A DNA stretch of 64,000 nt from assembly GCA_001414485.1 (NCBI GenBank), contig LLEY01000094.1, forward strand, positions 186,001-250,000, written 5' to 3'. This DNA is from Calycina herbarum (Eukaryota; Ascomycota; Leotiomycetes; Helotiales; Pezizellaceae). The notes below the pieces were generated by a model. It searched no databases. It saw only the letters and a list, made by a program, of their open reading frames with translations, and was not told the origin of the DNA. The position numbers and the translations under genes were made by a program. Shown here in pieces: positions 1 through 13,519 of the stretch. Numbering within the stretch: the stretch's first letter is position 1; the number at the start of each line of letters is the position of its first letter.

Positions 1-602
1 GAATTCTCTATACTCTTTAAATCGAACAATTAGGACGCGAAATGATTCCTTATACTCGATATGTTTATGCTAAATCCGGTCGTTATTGTGTTAGTATTAC
101 TAATAGTTCTAAGTGCTCTAAGTATACTAGGAAAGGCAAATCCTGTGATGTCGAGGAACGAAACCGAATACCCTTACTTTTCGAATAGGAATCCCTTAAT
201 ACTTAGAAACAATAGTTATAATAAGAAGAGGAGATGGCCTATAAGGTTTAAGAAGAAGCTATGTAGAAGATCCTCTGCTTACGGAAGTAATAGCGTTTCC
301 TTGCTAAGCGGGAGTAAGAGATGCTTTGTCGCGGCCTCTTAACCCTATAAGAGCTTGATAAAGCTAAGGAGAAAGAAGAAAAAAGAAAATAAGAGGAAAA
401 AGAAAAGGTTGAGGTAGATACGATTATGGTCTTAGGCAGAGGCCTAGACAATTATACACCTGCTTATGCTAGCACGTCCCTTTTTGACATTCCTCTGGAA
501 CCTGGTCTCGATTCCGCTTTTTTCGAGGTTTTCCTTACTAACTATAAGATGTGGGTAGGCTTGGGTTTTGTTGGTGGAACTCCTGAAGTTCTACCTGGTA
601 CT

Positions 603-3600
603 GGTTAAGGTTTCCTTTCGGTTCCTAAGTGTTCTCTGAATGTGGGTAATTTAACTACTTAATTAAATACTTGACTCGTCCTTTAATAAGTCTATAGTTA
701 AGAATCCTCTCGACTTTATATTTAGTGTTTAGGTTTACTAGTTGGATTTCTATGATTAGGGCTGGTGGTGCTCCTAGTAGTGCTGGTTCAAGTAAGGATA
801 CGTGGAATACTAGGTAGATGTTTATTGTCTTTAGTAATACTAATTTATAATTTAAAGGTCTCTTAACATATTTGATTTTAAATAGTCTAAGTTTTTTATA
901 ATCTAGTTTATTACTTAGTCTTTTTATATCAATGTTTTTCTATACTAAGTAGACTTTATCCCCCTCTTTTAGCGTTGGCTCTTAACTACGTCGTTTATTA
1001 TAGTAGTATATATTTCTTTTAGCTATAAACTATAAGTCCTCTGTAAGTTCCTTATATAGACTTTTGATTTTCGAGACTTAAATACGAGTAAGTTAGTTGT
1101 TAATAGTCATAGACAGCGGTTCTTAATATACTAATAATTTATACCTAAAATTAGCATAGAATAGCGTAATAAGTATTATTTCTATTACTAAACTATTGTA
1201 GGTAAACTGTGCTAAGGGTAGTAGTTCTACCTAGTTGTCTTACTAGTAGTTTATATAATAATAAAGGTATGTTTTAACTACTTAATTTATTTATTTGTTT
1301 TCTTTATTTATTTAAGGGTAGAAAGCTATAGAAAGCTTTCTTTTTATACCTAATTATTTTATAAGAGCGATCTAAAATTTTAAGGTAAAGAGCTTATCTC
1401 TATCTAAGAGTATTTCTTCTAGTAGTCTATATCTTAAGACTACTTCTCTAAGGAATATAAATGCTAATTCCTTAGCTATACTTAACTCTATATATACTAT
1501 AAGAATTATATACTTTATAAGTTATTCTATAATAACTAGGATTACGTTATATTTAACTCTTGTTATTAGATCTTTAGATTTTAGTAATTTGATAATAAAA
1601 TCTATAGATATTAATTTCTAAGGTATTTATAGTATTAGAGTAGTGTTTATCTATTTATAAGGAGTATAGTAGGAAGCCTTATTCCTAGTATAGGTATTAT
1701 ATTCTACTATTACTTCCTTAACTATTATAGATAACCGATTAATATAGTAGTGTTATCTTATCCTCTAGAGGGTTCTTCGAATTCCTTAGTAACTATAAGC
1801 AGACGTAGTATAGTATTCTTATATAAATTCTTTTATATATAAACTAGGAACCTATAGTTTCCCTTTTATATACTAGTTATAACCTTCGTATATGTTTTAA
1901 ATTTTATCTATCTATATGTCGTTTATCGTTGCTATCTCGTACACCGTAGGTACTAAGTCTCTATTCTTAAGAGTTTTTAAGATTATAATCTTTTTATACT
2001 TCTTATTTCCCTTATATCCGGGTTTTCAGCTAAGAGTATTAGCTCGAGTATTCGACGTTCCCTTTATATATTAGATAACAATGTTAAATCCTTCTAATAT
2101 CTCTGACTATCTAGCTAATTACCTTATCGTAAGTTCCTTAGTAGTTATAAATGTCCTAAGGTTCTCGTAGTTAGATAAAACTATAACTAGATGTTTTACT
2201 AGCTATAAATAAATTCTCTAGTATTCTAAAGCTAATACTATAGTAAGTAATTCTTTATCGAAAATGCTATAGTTTTATTATACTAGGTTAAATGTCTTAG
2301 AATAATATATAATAAGTATAAGTTTTCCTTTATTATTTAGCTATAGGTAAACTATACCTACTACTATATCTAAAGCATCTATTTTAATTATACTAGGTTT
2401 ATCTATATCGAAATCGTATAAAATAGGTTTTTCTATAAACTTTGCTTTAATTTTCTAAAAAGCATCCTCCGCCTATTTATTCTATATAAATCTAATAGCT
2501 TTTTTAACTAGTCTCGACATTGGTTTAACAATCTTTATATAGTCTTAAATAAATAGATAGCAAAAGTTTATAAATCTAAGGAAGGACTATACGTCTTTTA
2601 CATTTTCTAGTAACTTCTAGTTTAAGACGTCTTAGATCTTTACTAGATCTATCTCTATTTTCTCTAAGCTAAACACCTATCCTAGAAAAAGGGTCTAAGT
2701 TACTCTAAACTCGTATTTCAAGAGTTTTAACTAAGAGTTTACTTTTACTAGTTATTATAAAACTTCTTTAACATATCTCTTATATTCTTCTTTTTTTTCT
2801 AAGAAGATTAAGATATTATCTAGATAATAGATTACTATTACTTCTAGAAGATCTCTTAAAATGTTATTATTTTATCTTTAATATATAGCTAGTATATTAT
2901 AGAGTCTAAATAACATAACTGTATATTTATAAAGGCTTGATAGTAAGGTAAATACTATCTTCTATTCGTCTCTGACTTTTATTTATATAAGTCTATAGGC
3001 GTTCTATTAATCTAGTTTCGTAAATCGTACTACCTTGTCTAACTTGTCTTATAAGTATTAGCTAGGTAGTAGTAGATAAGCGTCCTTAACTATAGTATGA
3101 TTTACTTCTTAGTAATTAATATATACTCTTCTATCTAGATCGTCTTTCTTCTTAATAATGAGTATATTTAAGGTAATTAGTAACTTAGATTTTCTAATAT
3201 ATCCCTTCTTAATACCTTTCTTTATATAACTTTCTATCCTCTATAAGCTTTTCTAGTTATATAACTAAAGCTTCTACTTCGAGAGGTGATGATCCTCTTT
3301 TAATTTAATCTTATAGTCCTATAAGCGATGTTCTAGCAAGGCTTATAAGTCTTCTAGGTTTTCGAATAAAGCCTTAAATTCTCTATACTATATAGGTATT
3401 TCGTTATCAGCTGTCTTGCTAACCTATAGAGGACCCTAGGCAAGGTGTTCTAGCGTCTTAGAAGAGGTAGTGCTAACCTTGTTCTAGCTTTATAGTTATA
3501 ATTACGAACCTATATAATTATATTAACTAAAGGTTATTATTCGAGCTTTCTAATTAATATCTAGATTATGTTCCCTAATCTATAGTATACCTAGTATTGC

Positions 3601-4700
3601 TTCCTTGCTTCCTATTTTAACAATATCGAATTATATGTCTAAGCGGTGTTCTTCGATAGTGATACTTGTTAGAATGGTTTACTAATTAATAATTCTATTC
3701 TAGTATATAACGTCTGTTCTATTAACTACTCCTAGGCGGTATAGCTTTATGCCTTTAATTAGGACGTTTAGCTTCTTCTAAGCTGCTAGGGAAAGAAAAT
3801 TACTTGTTGCTCTTGAATTAATTATAACTTAGAGTTCCTTTCCTCTTATCTTTGCTATTACTATGAGTTAATTCTCTCTAGATATAGCGTTTAATTTTCT
3901 AATTATTAGTTGGTAGAGCTCTCTCTATACTAACTCCGTTTCTTAGTCTATATTGTATTCGTTTATCTCCTAGAAGATTATACTAAATAACTTCTTACTT
4001 TGTAATTCCTAAAATATTACTCCGACTTTTCTAACTAAAGCGACTATAGTATACTAGCCTCCTATTTCTAGTATAGTTTCTCTGTTATTAGGTAGCGTAC
4101 CTAAAAAACTAGGTTTAGAGCGTCCTATAAAGTCATTAGGACCCTGCTATTGCTATAAACTGGTTTCTTCCTATAGATCTACGACTATCTAAATATCTCC
4201 TATCTTAGGCGTACTAGATAGTTTGCTAGATACTGCTTATTCTAGTCTAGGTTCTTTAAATTTAATAGTTTCCCTTCTAGTAATAAGGCTTACTAAAGTT
4301 ATTCTATCCTGTTTATTTTAAACTATTTTATAGGTAGTTAAAATAGTAGAGTTGATTCCCTAAGTAGAATGTAGGCTCTAGAAATTAGGTTTCTAGTTTT
4401 CTATATATACCTATCTATTCCCTCTTTTAAAGGTTCTAATGAATACCTATATTTCGCCTTATTTAGGCTTATATATTCCTAGATTCACCTCTAACGAGTT
4501 AGATATTGATTCTAATAACTCTAATAAACTTGTTAATAGTAGTAATTTATATTCTACCTAAAGAGGCGATTTATAATCTATTTCCGACTATATATTATAA
4601 TATTCTTCGAGTAATAGATCCCTATTATTATTAGTGTCTTATACCTTACTAACTTATGACTTAATTCCTTTATTTAGCTATAAGTATATAGCGTCTGCTA
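603..4700 (-). pseudogene. pol of chromovirus copy A (protease, RT, RNase H, integrase, chromodomain), broken
   Basis: Conceptual reading on the minus strand gives the RT active-site segment near 2800-2830 (YYLDNILIF, from YLDD). A chromodomain-like segment lies near 603-720, containing KVERILNYRLIKGRVKYLIK and SENT*EP. The regions between, in the expected RNase H and integrase positions, are colinear with copy B. Many TAG/TAA stops interrupt it. The element would have inserted through an integrase with C-terminal chromodomain targeting, but it is dead. Confidence 0.78.
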
Positions 4701-4849
4701 TTATATCTATAGCGTTTATTTCAATTTACGTGCTATAACCTCTGGCCTCGAGTTCTTCATCTATGAGTTCGATTTTTTCTAGTAAAGCTACTTCTTTTTA
4801 GACAGTAGTATTAGCTTGTTTCTCTTTAGAGTCTTTCTTCTTACTATAC

Positions 4850-5724
4850 TTATTTGCTCTATAGCTAGGAAGACTATAGTTATAATACAAGTTCTACTCG
4901 CGTCGACGATTTCGCTCTTTCTAAGACAATCCTCTCTTCTAGGAGTTTTCTTTCTTAGATTCCTTCCTTAGAACTTATGATTTCTAAGTAGTATTGATTT
5001 CTATAGGATCTCTATAATCTTTTCGTCTACTCTTTCTATATTAATAACTATAACTTCCTTTCTTCTCTAGATTTCTTTTATAGATACAGTTGTCGATCCT
5101 AATTACGTTATTTATTAATTTATTTAATATGTCTAGAAAATCCTCTTATACGATTTTATCTTTTATATTGTCCTTAAGTCTATGATAGAATTGTTTATGT
5201 AATGCTTTATCGTTCTATCCTATTTATATAGAGTACTATTGAAATTGTAAGGCGTACTTAGCGGCTGATCCCTTCTACCTAAGTATATATAAAGCTCTGA
5301 CTGCCTTTTTCTTTATATTAACATCCTTAAAAGCCTGGTTGATTCCCTCTCTAAATCCTCGAACATTCCTAAACAAATCCCTCGTCTTTTTAGACATCTA
5401 AAGAGAGACCTTTCTATTAGCTGTTTTGTTTATCTAGTAATCCTCTAGGTACGGTTCTAACTAGTTATAGGCTGCCCCTTTAAGATAGGTAGACAACTAT
5501 ATAACCTAGTTAGTTTTACTTAGAAACTGGGTATAATGAAAACTTAAGTAGAGGGAAGCTTTTATTAAGAATTTAGCTAGCTTCTTAGGCGAGCTATCGA
5601 ACGGCTTTAGAAGAGGAAGTTTCACTTCCTCTCGAAGAGTAGTGACCGGTGTAACTGGTGTAACTGGGGGGTCCGTAGCTGGCCTTAGTAGAGTGGTTCT
5701 TAGAGTGGAAGAGGTTGCTGACAT
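4850..5724 (-). pseudogene. gag of chromovirus copy A, broken
   Basis: The reading starts with an ATG at 5724 and stays open for 72 codons, a Ser/Thr/Pro-rich leader followed by a segment containing LPLLKPFD and LAKFLIKASLYLSFHY, typical of Ty3-type capsid proteins. Beyond 5506 the frame is interrupted by TAG codons. A CCHC zinc knuckle is recognisable near 4850-4890, with its first cysteines changed to tyrosine (TGT to TAT), the change expected of RIP. Non-functional. Confidence 0.8.
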
Positions 5725-5758
5725 AGTAGCGATCTTACTTCTAAGTAGGTGCTTAAAG

Positions 5759-6234
5759 TATAATAAAACTTAAACGAACTTAAATAAAGATAACTAAGTC
5801 TCGAAGATTAGTATATAGTAAGAAGTATGAATGTACTAGGTTGTTTACTTAGAAGTGAACTCGTTACTTATATTAAAGATGTTAAATAAGATAATAAGAT
5901 TAATAACTAAAGTTGAGTACGAAGCTCCTATCTAGATAGCAGACGTGCTAGTATATATAGAACCTTCGTCCTTTGCCTGTATTGCCCTAAAACCCTTATA
6001 TCGCTTGCATCGCCTACTAACCGAGCGATGTAGGCGATATAGGCGATTATTACGTGTCCGCTGACAGAGTTACGTAATTCTAATATAATCCTAATAATAA
6101 GATCCTGAAGTCCTTTAAGTACTATCACTTCTAGGCTTCCTCCTGTGTTACCTTTCCTTTCCTAGATACTTGTGCCTTATCCTGTCAGAACGCCGTCTAG
6201 ACTACGTATCACGATTTACACGTGATTCGTGACA
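5759..6234 (-). repeat. 5' LTR of chromovirus copy A
   Basis: About 476 bp. On the minus strand it starts TGTCACG at 6234 and ends near 5759, next to the gag leader. It matches the LTRs at 6764-7209 and 18861-19308 at both ends, and the split solo LTR at 20266-26186 throughout. The middle (about 5995-6060) holds repeated GCGAT units in both orientations, shared with the solo LTR but absent from the copy B LTRs. Confidence 0.88.
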
Positions 6235-6384
6235 TATAGATATTAAGAGAAGATTCTACGTTATTTACTTCTTTCTTTTATATAAAAGTATAAGAATAGC
6301 TTATTAAGAACTTTAGTATAAGAAGATAATACCTCTACTTATACTTACTAAGAGTAAGAGAAGGTCTTTAGTATATATACTATA

Positions 6385-6763
6385 TATTATTATTATTATT
6401 ATTATTCTTACGCTACGTAGGCCGTAGGCTAAGCTCTAAGAGTAAGTAGTATATCTTCTGTTCTAGTTTACAAAGCCTTTTAGCTTATTCTTCGTCGCTT
6501 CTTAAGCTTTCTCTTAAGCGTACGACTCTCTCTTCTAGGTTCTATTACTGTCTATTTAGAGCTCGTCTCTCCGAGTTAGTAATATAAAAGGTAGTAGGTT
6601 AAAGTACTTAACTAGTAAAGCGTTTATTAGTAGTATAAGAGCTACGAGTATACTTACTGTCTCTAGCGCTTCTTAAGCGCCTTCTTAGAATTGCCTAAGC
6701 CTAGACCTTGTCTTTTAACGCGTCTTAGCTACCTTCTCCTCTTCTTCTCTCTCTCTTACCTTC
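6385..6763 (-). mobile_element. 5'-truncated Tad-type LINE tail
   Basis: A 3'-end fragment on the minus strand. It begins on the plus strand with an ATT/TTA microsatellite (the LINE tail) and then follows the 3' end of the full LINE at 9879 for about 370 bp. The homology stops where the copy B LTR begins at 6764. It is more AT-rich than the full-length copy, so it has taken more RIP. LINE copies are commonly truncated at the 5' end; truncation by the later LTR element is an alternative. Confidence 0.82.
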
Positions 6764-7209
6764 TGTAACGAAACTTAAATAAACTAAACAAAGGTAACTA
6801 AGTCTCGATAGTTAGAATATAAATAAGAAGTATAGATACGCCGATGTATTTACTTAGAAGTAAACTCGTTACTTATATTAAAAATGTTAAATAAGATAAT
6901 AAGATTAATAACTAAAGTTAAGTATAAAGCTTCTATCTAATAATAGACGTGCTAGTATATATAGAACCTCTCGTACTACCTAGATCTCTATATAAGCTTA
7001 GATCCTAGGATCTCTTTAGATCTTTTAAGAGATCTAAGAGAATCTACTATATAACTTCTAATAGTTATCTAATAATAAGATCTTAGAATATCTAAATACC
7101 TTTATATTACTAATTCTCTCTAGTATTATCTTCTATTTCCTAGATATTATACTTTATCTTATTAGAACACTATCTAGACTACTTCTTATATATAATGTAA
7201 TTTATAATA
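6764..7209 (-). repeat. 3' LTR of chromovirus copy B
   Basis: It begins TGTAACG at 6764 (the 3' terminus in element orientation) and ends near 7209. It is of nearly the same length as the LTR at 18861-19308 and matches it end to end. Its centre carries AGATCT-rich, near-palindromic sequence in place of the GCGAT units of copy A. Confidence 0.82.
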
Positions 7210-9863
7210 CTATCCTCTTCTTAGCTTAGTATATTCTTATACTTAAGTATAAGCTAAGAAACTTAGTTAAGGTACTAGTAGTATTCTTTTCTTTTTATTA
7301 TATTCTACCTTATATAGAAGAGGAAAGAAGAATAAATACTACTTATAAAAAGTATTAAAATAGTTTATAATAAAATATTACTATACTTCTACTATACTTC
7401 TTAGAAGCGTAGATGTTTTATCGATTCTTTATAATCCTCTTAATATTCTAAATATATATAGTTAAAGTTAAAGTATAATAGAACTAACAACGTCTAGGAA
7501 AAGAACGTTCTCTAAGCTAGTAACTAGGCTTCTATTAAAAGATAAGAGGAGAAGCTTAAGAGAGAGAAGGAGGAGGTAATAGCGAGGATTCTACGGTTAT
7601 AGAAGTAGAAGGCCTTTCTAAAAGAAAGGTAGTATAAAATATCCTATTAAGAGCTTCGTTTTCTTAATAAACTTAATACTACTAAGAAGGTAGAAAAGAA
7701 AGAGAAGAAGGAGAAAGAGAGAGAAGAGAAAGAGCAGCGAGAGATAGAGGTTATACGTTTAGTAGCTCTGTCTATCTCTACTAGCTCTTAATCTAAGCTA
7801 AGCCTTAACCTAGTCTTTCTTAAGGCTTTTCCTTCTAACTATAAGATATAAGTAAACCTAGGTTTTACTAATAGAATTCCTAAAGTTCTACTAGGTACTA
7901 GTTAAGGTTGTTTTCTAGCTTCTAAGTATTTTCTAAGTATAGATAATCTAACTATTTAATTAAGTATTTAACTTATTCTTTAATAATTCTATAGTTAAGA
8001 ATCCTCTTAATATTATACTTAGTATTTAGTTTTACTAGTTAAATTTCTATAAATAGAGCTAGTAGAGCTCTTAGTAGTACTAGTTTAAGTAGGGATATAT
8101 AGAATACTAAGTAGATGTTTATTATCTATAATAGTACTAATTTATAATTTAAAGATCTTCTAACTTATTTAATTTTAAATAGTCTTAGTTTCTTATAATC
8201 TAGTTTATTACTTAGTCTTTTTATATTAATATTTTTCTATACTAAGTAGACTTTATCTCTTTCTTTTAGTATTAGCTTCTAACTATGTTATTTATTATAG
8301 TAGTATATATTTCTTTTATCTATAAACTATAAGTCCTTTATAACTTTCTTATATAGTCTTTTAATTTTTAAGACCTAAATATAAGTAAGCTAGTTATTAA
8401 TAGTTATAGATAATAGTTCTTAATATATTATTAATTTATATCTAAAGTTAGTATAGAAAGATATAATAAGTATTATTTCTATTACTAAACTATTATATAT
8501 AAACTATATTTAGAGTAGTAGTTCTACCTAGTTATTTTATTAGTAGTTTATATAATAATAAAGGTATATTTTAACTACTTAATTTATATATTTGTTTCTT
8601 TTATTTGTTTAAGAGTAAAAAGCTATTAATAGCTTTCTTTTTATATCTAATTATTTTATAAGAGTAATTTAAAATTTAAAAGTAAAGAGTTTATCTCTAT
8701 TAGAGAGTATTTCTTCTAGTAGTTTATATCTTAAGACTACCTCTTTAAAGAATATAAATACTAATTTCTTAACTATACTTAATTCTATATATTTTATAAG
8801 TTATTCTATAATAACTAAGATTAAATTATATTTAACTCTTATTATTAGATTCTTAGATTTTAGTAATTTAATAATAAAATCTTAAGAGATTAATTTCTAA
8901 GGTATTTATAGTATTAGAGTAGTATTTATCTATCTATATAGTATATAATAAGAAGTCTTATTCCTAGTATAGGTATTATACTTTACTATTACTTTCTTAA
9001 CTACTACTAATAACCTATTAACGTAGTAGTTCTACTTTATATACTAGAGAGTTCTTTAAATTCCCTAGTATCTATATACTAGTAATTTATATTATTCCTT
9101 AATAAATTCTCTTATAATACTATCTAGAATAAAGACCTTATCGTTATAGAAGACAAGTCTGTTTTTTACTCTACTACTTCTTACGCTTAGTAGGATCTCC
9201 TAGTTATTTAGACTAAATACTTTCTTAATTTTATTATACTATAGTTCCTAGAGTTATTCTACTATAATAGTAACTTTGTAGATAATAGACGTAAGATTAC
9301 TATTCTTAAGAGTCTTTAAGATTATAATCTTTTTATATTTCTAATTTCCTTTATATCCAGGTTTCTAGCTAAGAGTATTAGCTTAAGTATTTAATATTCT
9401 ACTTATATAATATATAATAATATTAAATCCTAATAATATTTTAGACTATCTTACTAGTTATCTAGTCGTAAGTTCTTTTATTTTTATAAACGTTCTTAAA
9501 TTCTTATAGTTAGATAGAACTATAACTAGATACTTTGCTTCTTAAAAGTATATTCTCTAGTATTTCAAAGTTAGTACTATAGTAAGTAATTCTTTATTAA
9601 AAATACTATAGTTCTACTATACTAAATTAAATGTTTTTAAGTAGTATATAATAGATATAAGCTTCTCTTTATTATTTAGTTATAAGTAAATTATATCTAC
9701 TACTATATCTAAGACGTCTATTTCTACTATACTAAGCTTATCTATATTAAAATTATATAAAATAAGTTTCTTTATAAATCTTACTTTAATCTTTTAAAAA
9801 GCGTTCTTAGCTTATTTACTCTATATAAACTTAATAGCCTTCTTAACTAGTACTAATATTAGT

Positions 9864-9878
9864 TTAGTAATCTTTATA
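9864..9878. repeat. LINE target-site duplication, left copy
   Basis: TTAGTAATCTTTATA, identical to 15069-15083. In the uninterrupted copy A the corresponding target is single. Confidence 0.92.
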
Positions 9879-10142
9879 TTATTATTATTCTTACGCTGCG
9901 TAGGCCGTAGGCCGAGCTCTAAGAGTAAGCAGTACATCTTCTGTTCTAGTTTATAGTGCCTTTCGGCCTGTTCTTCTTCGCCTCTCGAGTTTCTTTACGA
10001 GCGTGCGATACTCCTTCCTTGATTCCTACTGCTGTCTATTCGGAGCTCTTCTCTCCGACCCGGTGATAAAATAGAGGGGTAGGTTGAAGTGCTCAACTGC
10101 CAAAGCGTGTGTTAGTAGTATAGAGAGCGCCTAGGCGCTCTC

Positions 10143-13100
10143 TTAGAACTGGCGGAGCCGGGGTCTTGCCCTCCGGCGCGCCTCAGCTCTCCCTTCCTTT
10201 TCCTCCCTTTCTCTTACCTCTTCTTCGCTTTCCTCTCTATCCTCCTCGAGTAATTCTAACGCTAGCTTATATTCCTGAAGTCTTCTAAGCCTGAGTAGCT
10301 AGGTGGTGATTCTCGGCGCTAGCTTCTTATTCGCTAGTACTACTCTTAGCTCTCTCAAGTCTTCGATACTCTTTCTAAGAGCCCTCGTAAGTGCTTCTCT
10401 CTTTTGTAGGATATCCTGGTAGAATAGTACTAGATGCCCTACTGTCTCCCTTCCGTCTACGTACGTATACTATGGTGTTAGCTGGCCTGGTACCCTTCTT
10501 GTAAAGAGGAAGGCGTTAAGCTCTATTACCCTTGTTCTTGCCTAGACGAGTAGTGAGCTCTTTGCCTTAGCGAGCCCTTTGTAGACTTTCCTTAGCTCCT
10601 AGTTTACTAGGTCTGCCTCGTCTAACGCTTCTATATACCGTGTTGGGTTCTTCTCTCAGGCTCTCTTTCTTTGAGCCTCTAGGCGTTCCTACCACTCTGC
10701 AAGCGTAGTATTGTGTCTAAAACCTCCTCCCTCTATTCCCTACTCTTCTTCCCATGCTTGCCTCGCCCTCTAGGAGCATGGCATCGCTTTTCCTAGCTTT
10801 AACAGTCTTCCCCTTCTTCTTCTTAGCTACGTAGCTATATTCTCGTAAGTACCTTAGATTAGCTTTCCTAGTTAAGACGTTTGGAATTTCTTTTTAAAAG
10901 TAGTTACTCGAAGGTTAAGGTAGAGGTCTACTAGGGCGTAGTCTGCCTCTACCTCTAGGCTCTGGATCGGGGTGGCTTTATATACTCCTATTACTACTTG
11001 TAAACACTTCGATTGTTACGTAGGGAAGCTTCTTACTATCCCTTTTACGCTCCCTCCTTTTAGCGTTATGTAGTACTAAGCTAACGCTCTGTACGTAATT
11101 GTACTTCTTATTACTACTATATATATTTGCCTTACGTAGTAGTAATCGACGCCCTACGTCTTACTAGCAAGCCTCGTAAGCGTAAAGGTCTATGTTGTAA
11201 GCTTCTTCCGTACCCTCTCCCTATACGCTTTCTAGTTTAGTTTCCTGTTGAGCTCTACTCTAAGGAACCTTACGTGCTCGACTAGTATAAGCCTTGCCTC
11301 TCCGAACCGTACTGTTTCTTTCTATAGGGCCCTCGTCCTTATAAAGTGTATAAGTACTGTCTTTTCTAGGCTAAAAGCTATCCCTTGCTTATTTACTTAC
11401 TTGTTATATACTCCCTAGGCTAACTCGAGTATCCTATAGTTTACTGTTGTACTCTTTAATATTATAAGTAGGTTTATATCGTTTACGAAGCCTACTATAA
11501 TTAGCTTATCGATCCTTGCTAGGTTATTATATAGTATTAAGGTAAAAAGGATAAACAGTATTGGAGATAGCACTGATCCTTATAATACTCCTTGTCCTAG
11601 GCTTCTTTTGTCTACGAACCTTCTGTTAAAGAATAGTATAGCTTTACGCTTTAAGAGAAAGCTTCCTATCTAGGTTACTACCTACTATAGCACTTTCTTC
11701 TCCCTTAGAGTATGGAGTAGCTACGTATAATCTACTCTATCGAATGCCCCCGCTATATCTAACTAAGCTAGGGACGCGTAGCTCTTGTTTTCCTACGCTA
11801 TATATACTCCCTCTATTACTATTCTAATCGCTAGTTCCGTATTCTAGTGCTTCCGGTTACCTATTTACATCTCTAGGAGTATTATAGCGTCTTCTGCGAG
11901 CTTCGTAAGCCTCTGTGCTATTACCTTCTTAAGGATCTTGCCTATAGTTAAGAGTAGCGCTATTAGCCAGTAGGCCCCTACTTTGCCTTATTCCTCTATT
12001 GTTTTACCTAGTTTTCTAAGTACTACCACTTTCGTACGGCAGAAGTAGGACAGGAAGTGTTATAAGTAGAAGCTCGCTTCCGCTATTACTACAAGCACCT
12101 CTCGAAGTAGCTTATCACACACTTTTAGAAAGCCGTTTATAAGCATATCGAACCCTAGTACTTTCTATAGCGCTAATCTTATAGCTGCCTTAATACATTT
12201 CTCAGTCACCTGCTAGCTTACTTCGTACTCTTAAGAGAAACTCTTAGGGCTCTATTCCCTATTCGAGATACTAGAGTGGTTAGCTGTTGATTCTAAGAAG
12301 AACTTCTCTATAAGGATATAAGCCTTATCTTCGTGGTTCTTGCCTTTTACCTTACTAAGCGAGGTAAGTGTTAGTAGTATTAGTGCTTCAGGTTTTACGT
12401 GTCCTTTAAGGCGTGCCCACTTTTCGAGTGTCTATAGTTTCCTGTCGTCTTTTGCTGCCTCTATAAGTGCCTCTCTCTAGCTCTTCGTCTTTGCCTTTCT
12501 ACTTATTGTTCAGAGCTCTTAAAGAGCGTCGTCGAGCTGTTTCCTTAAGCTTCTTATACGTAGCTCTCTCTAGGTTCTTTCGTACCTTCTTGCTTCATTC
12601 AACGCCTCTTTAACCTCTGTGTTCTACTAAGGTTGTGCTCTTCCTCTATCTGGCTTTTGAAGCGGCGTCGAGGCTTGAGCTATTCGTTGAAGCTCTTTTA
12701 CGAGCTTCTCAACGGCTCCCTCGAGCTCCTGTACGTTCTGGATTACTAGTATCGTAAGGTAATTAGCCTCTGCCTTTACTAACACTTCGTCTATTAGCCT
12801 CTAGCTATAGCTGAGTGTCTGCGGTGCCTCTCTTTCTTCTCTAGCTGCTATTGTAAGAAGTTGAGCTATGTAGTCAAACCCTGGCAGGTCTAGCGTCCTC
12901 TACTAAGTGGCTACGTTTCTAGTAGAGAAGGCTAAGTTAATTGTTAAGTTACGAGAGCCTTCTCTTCTCTATATAACCTTGCTATACGGTGTATTCCTCT
13001 CGAGCGCCTACTATGTAGCAAGCTTAAGAGTAAGGTCTGCGTTCTGGTTATGTCTTCTATAGATATCCTAGAAGGGGTGGTAAGTATTTAGGTCTCCTAC

Positions 13101-13500
13101 TATAAGCGCTCTCCTTAGTCTTGCTTATTAAAGTATATCCTCGATTAGTGTTCGCCTGGCTTACGGGTTATATACTAAGTAGACTGTTATTTCGTTCGCT
13201 CCCTTGCCTATTATTATACTCGCCTAGTTCTTACTAGTAGTGTATGTCTAGCTTTCTTTTAAATGCCTTTTATATATAAAGAGTACTACTACCTTGTTTA
13301 ACTAAATTATATTATACCTCGAGCTTGATAAGTAGTTTAGGGAGTCTCTTATACTATTCTACGCTAGCTCTTAAATTGCTAGGATATTGTATTCCTCCTT
13401 ATGATTTAGAGCCGCGTCGAGTGCCTCTGGTGTCTTCCTCGTATTCTAGTATAGTACTATTACACTTATAGTGGTCCTGTAGGTAGTGTTTAGCCTACTT
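10143..13500 (-). pseudogene. LINE ORF2, endonuclease-reverse transcriptase, broken
   Basis: One frame runs from about 13500 to TAA 10143-10145, broken by TAG stops. The N-terminal part resembles an APE-type endonuclease (segment EEYNILAI). The RT has the motif DIAGAFDRVDY and the active-site segment GFVNDINLL (D to N change) near 11465-11500. The C-terminus is a charged, probably coiled-coil region rich in Glu and Arg, as in Tad-clade elements. The mutated RT aspartate alone would inactivate it. Confidence 0.85.
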
Positions 13501-13519
13501 CTACTTCGTCTTCTTCTAC

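Larger units (their letters stand above)
1..6234 (-). mobile_element. Ty3/gypsy chromovirus, copy A, left end outside window
   Basis: This is a RIP-degraded LTR retrotransposon on the minus strand. Reading leftwards from the 5' LTR (5759-6234) I see a gag start at 5724, a degenerate CCHC knuckle, reverse transcriptase with a YLDN (from YLDD) box near 2800-2830, and a chromodomain near 603-720. The 3' LTR would lie left of base 1. The same order occurs in copy B at 6764-19308, and the two can be read side by side for most of pol. Stops are scattered through every frame, so no protein can be made. The chromodomain places it among chromoviruses; the domain order is what defines Ty3/gypsy. Confidence 0.9.

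Noticed and set aside
61..342. 93-codon plus-strand frame at the left edge
   Set aside because: It runs opposite to chromovirus copy A in its 3' region and has no recognised motif; AT-rich repeat DNA gives such frames by chance.
426..608. 60-codon plus-strand frame
   Set aside because: It is the complementary strand of the 3' end of chromovirus pol; the matching region of copy B near 7840-7920 supports the minus-strand reading.
5928..6128. 66-codon minus-strand frame
   Set aside because: It lies wholly inside an LTR.
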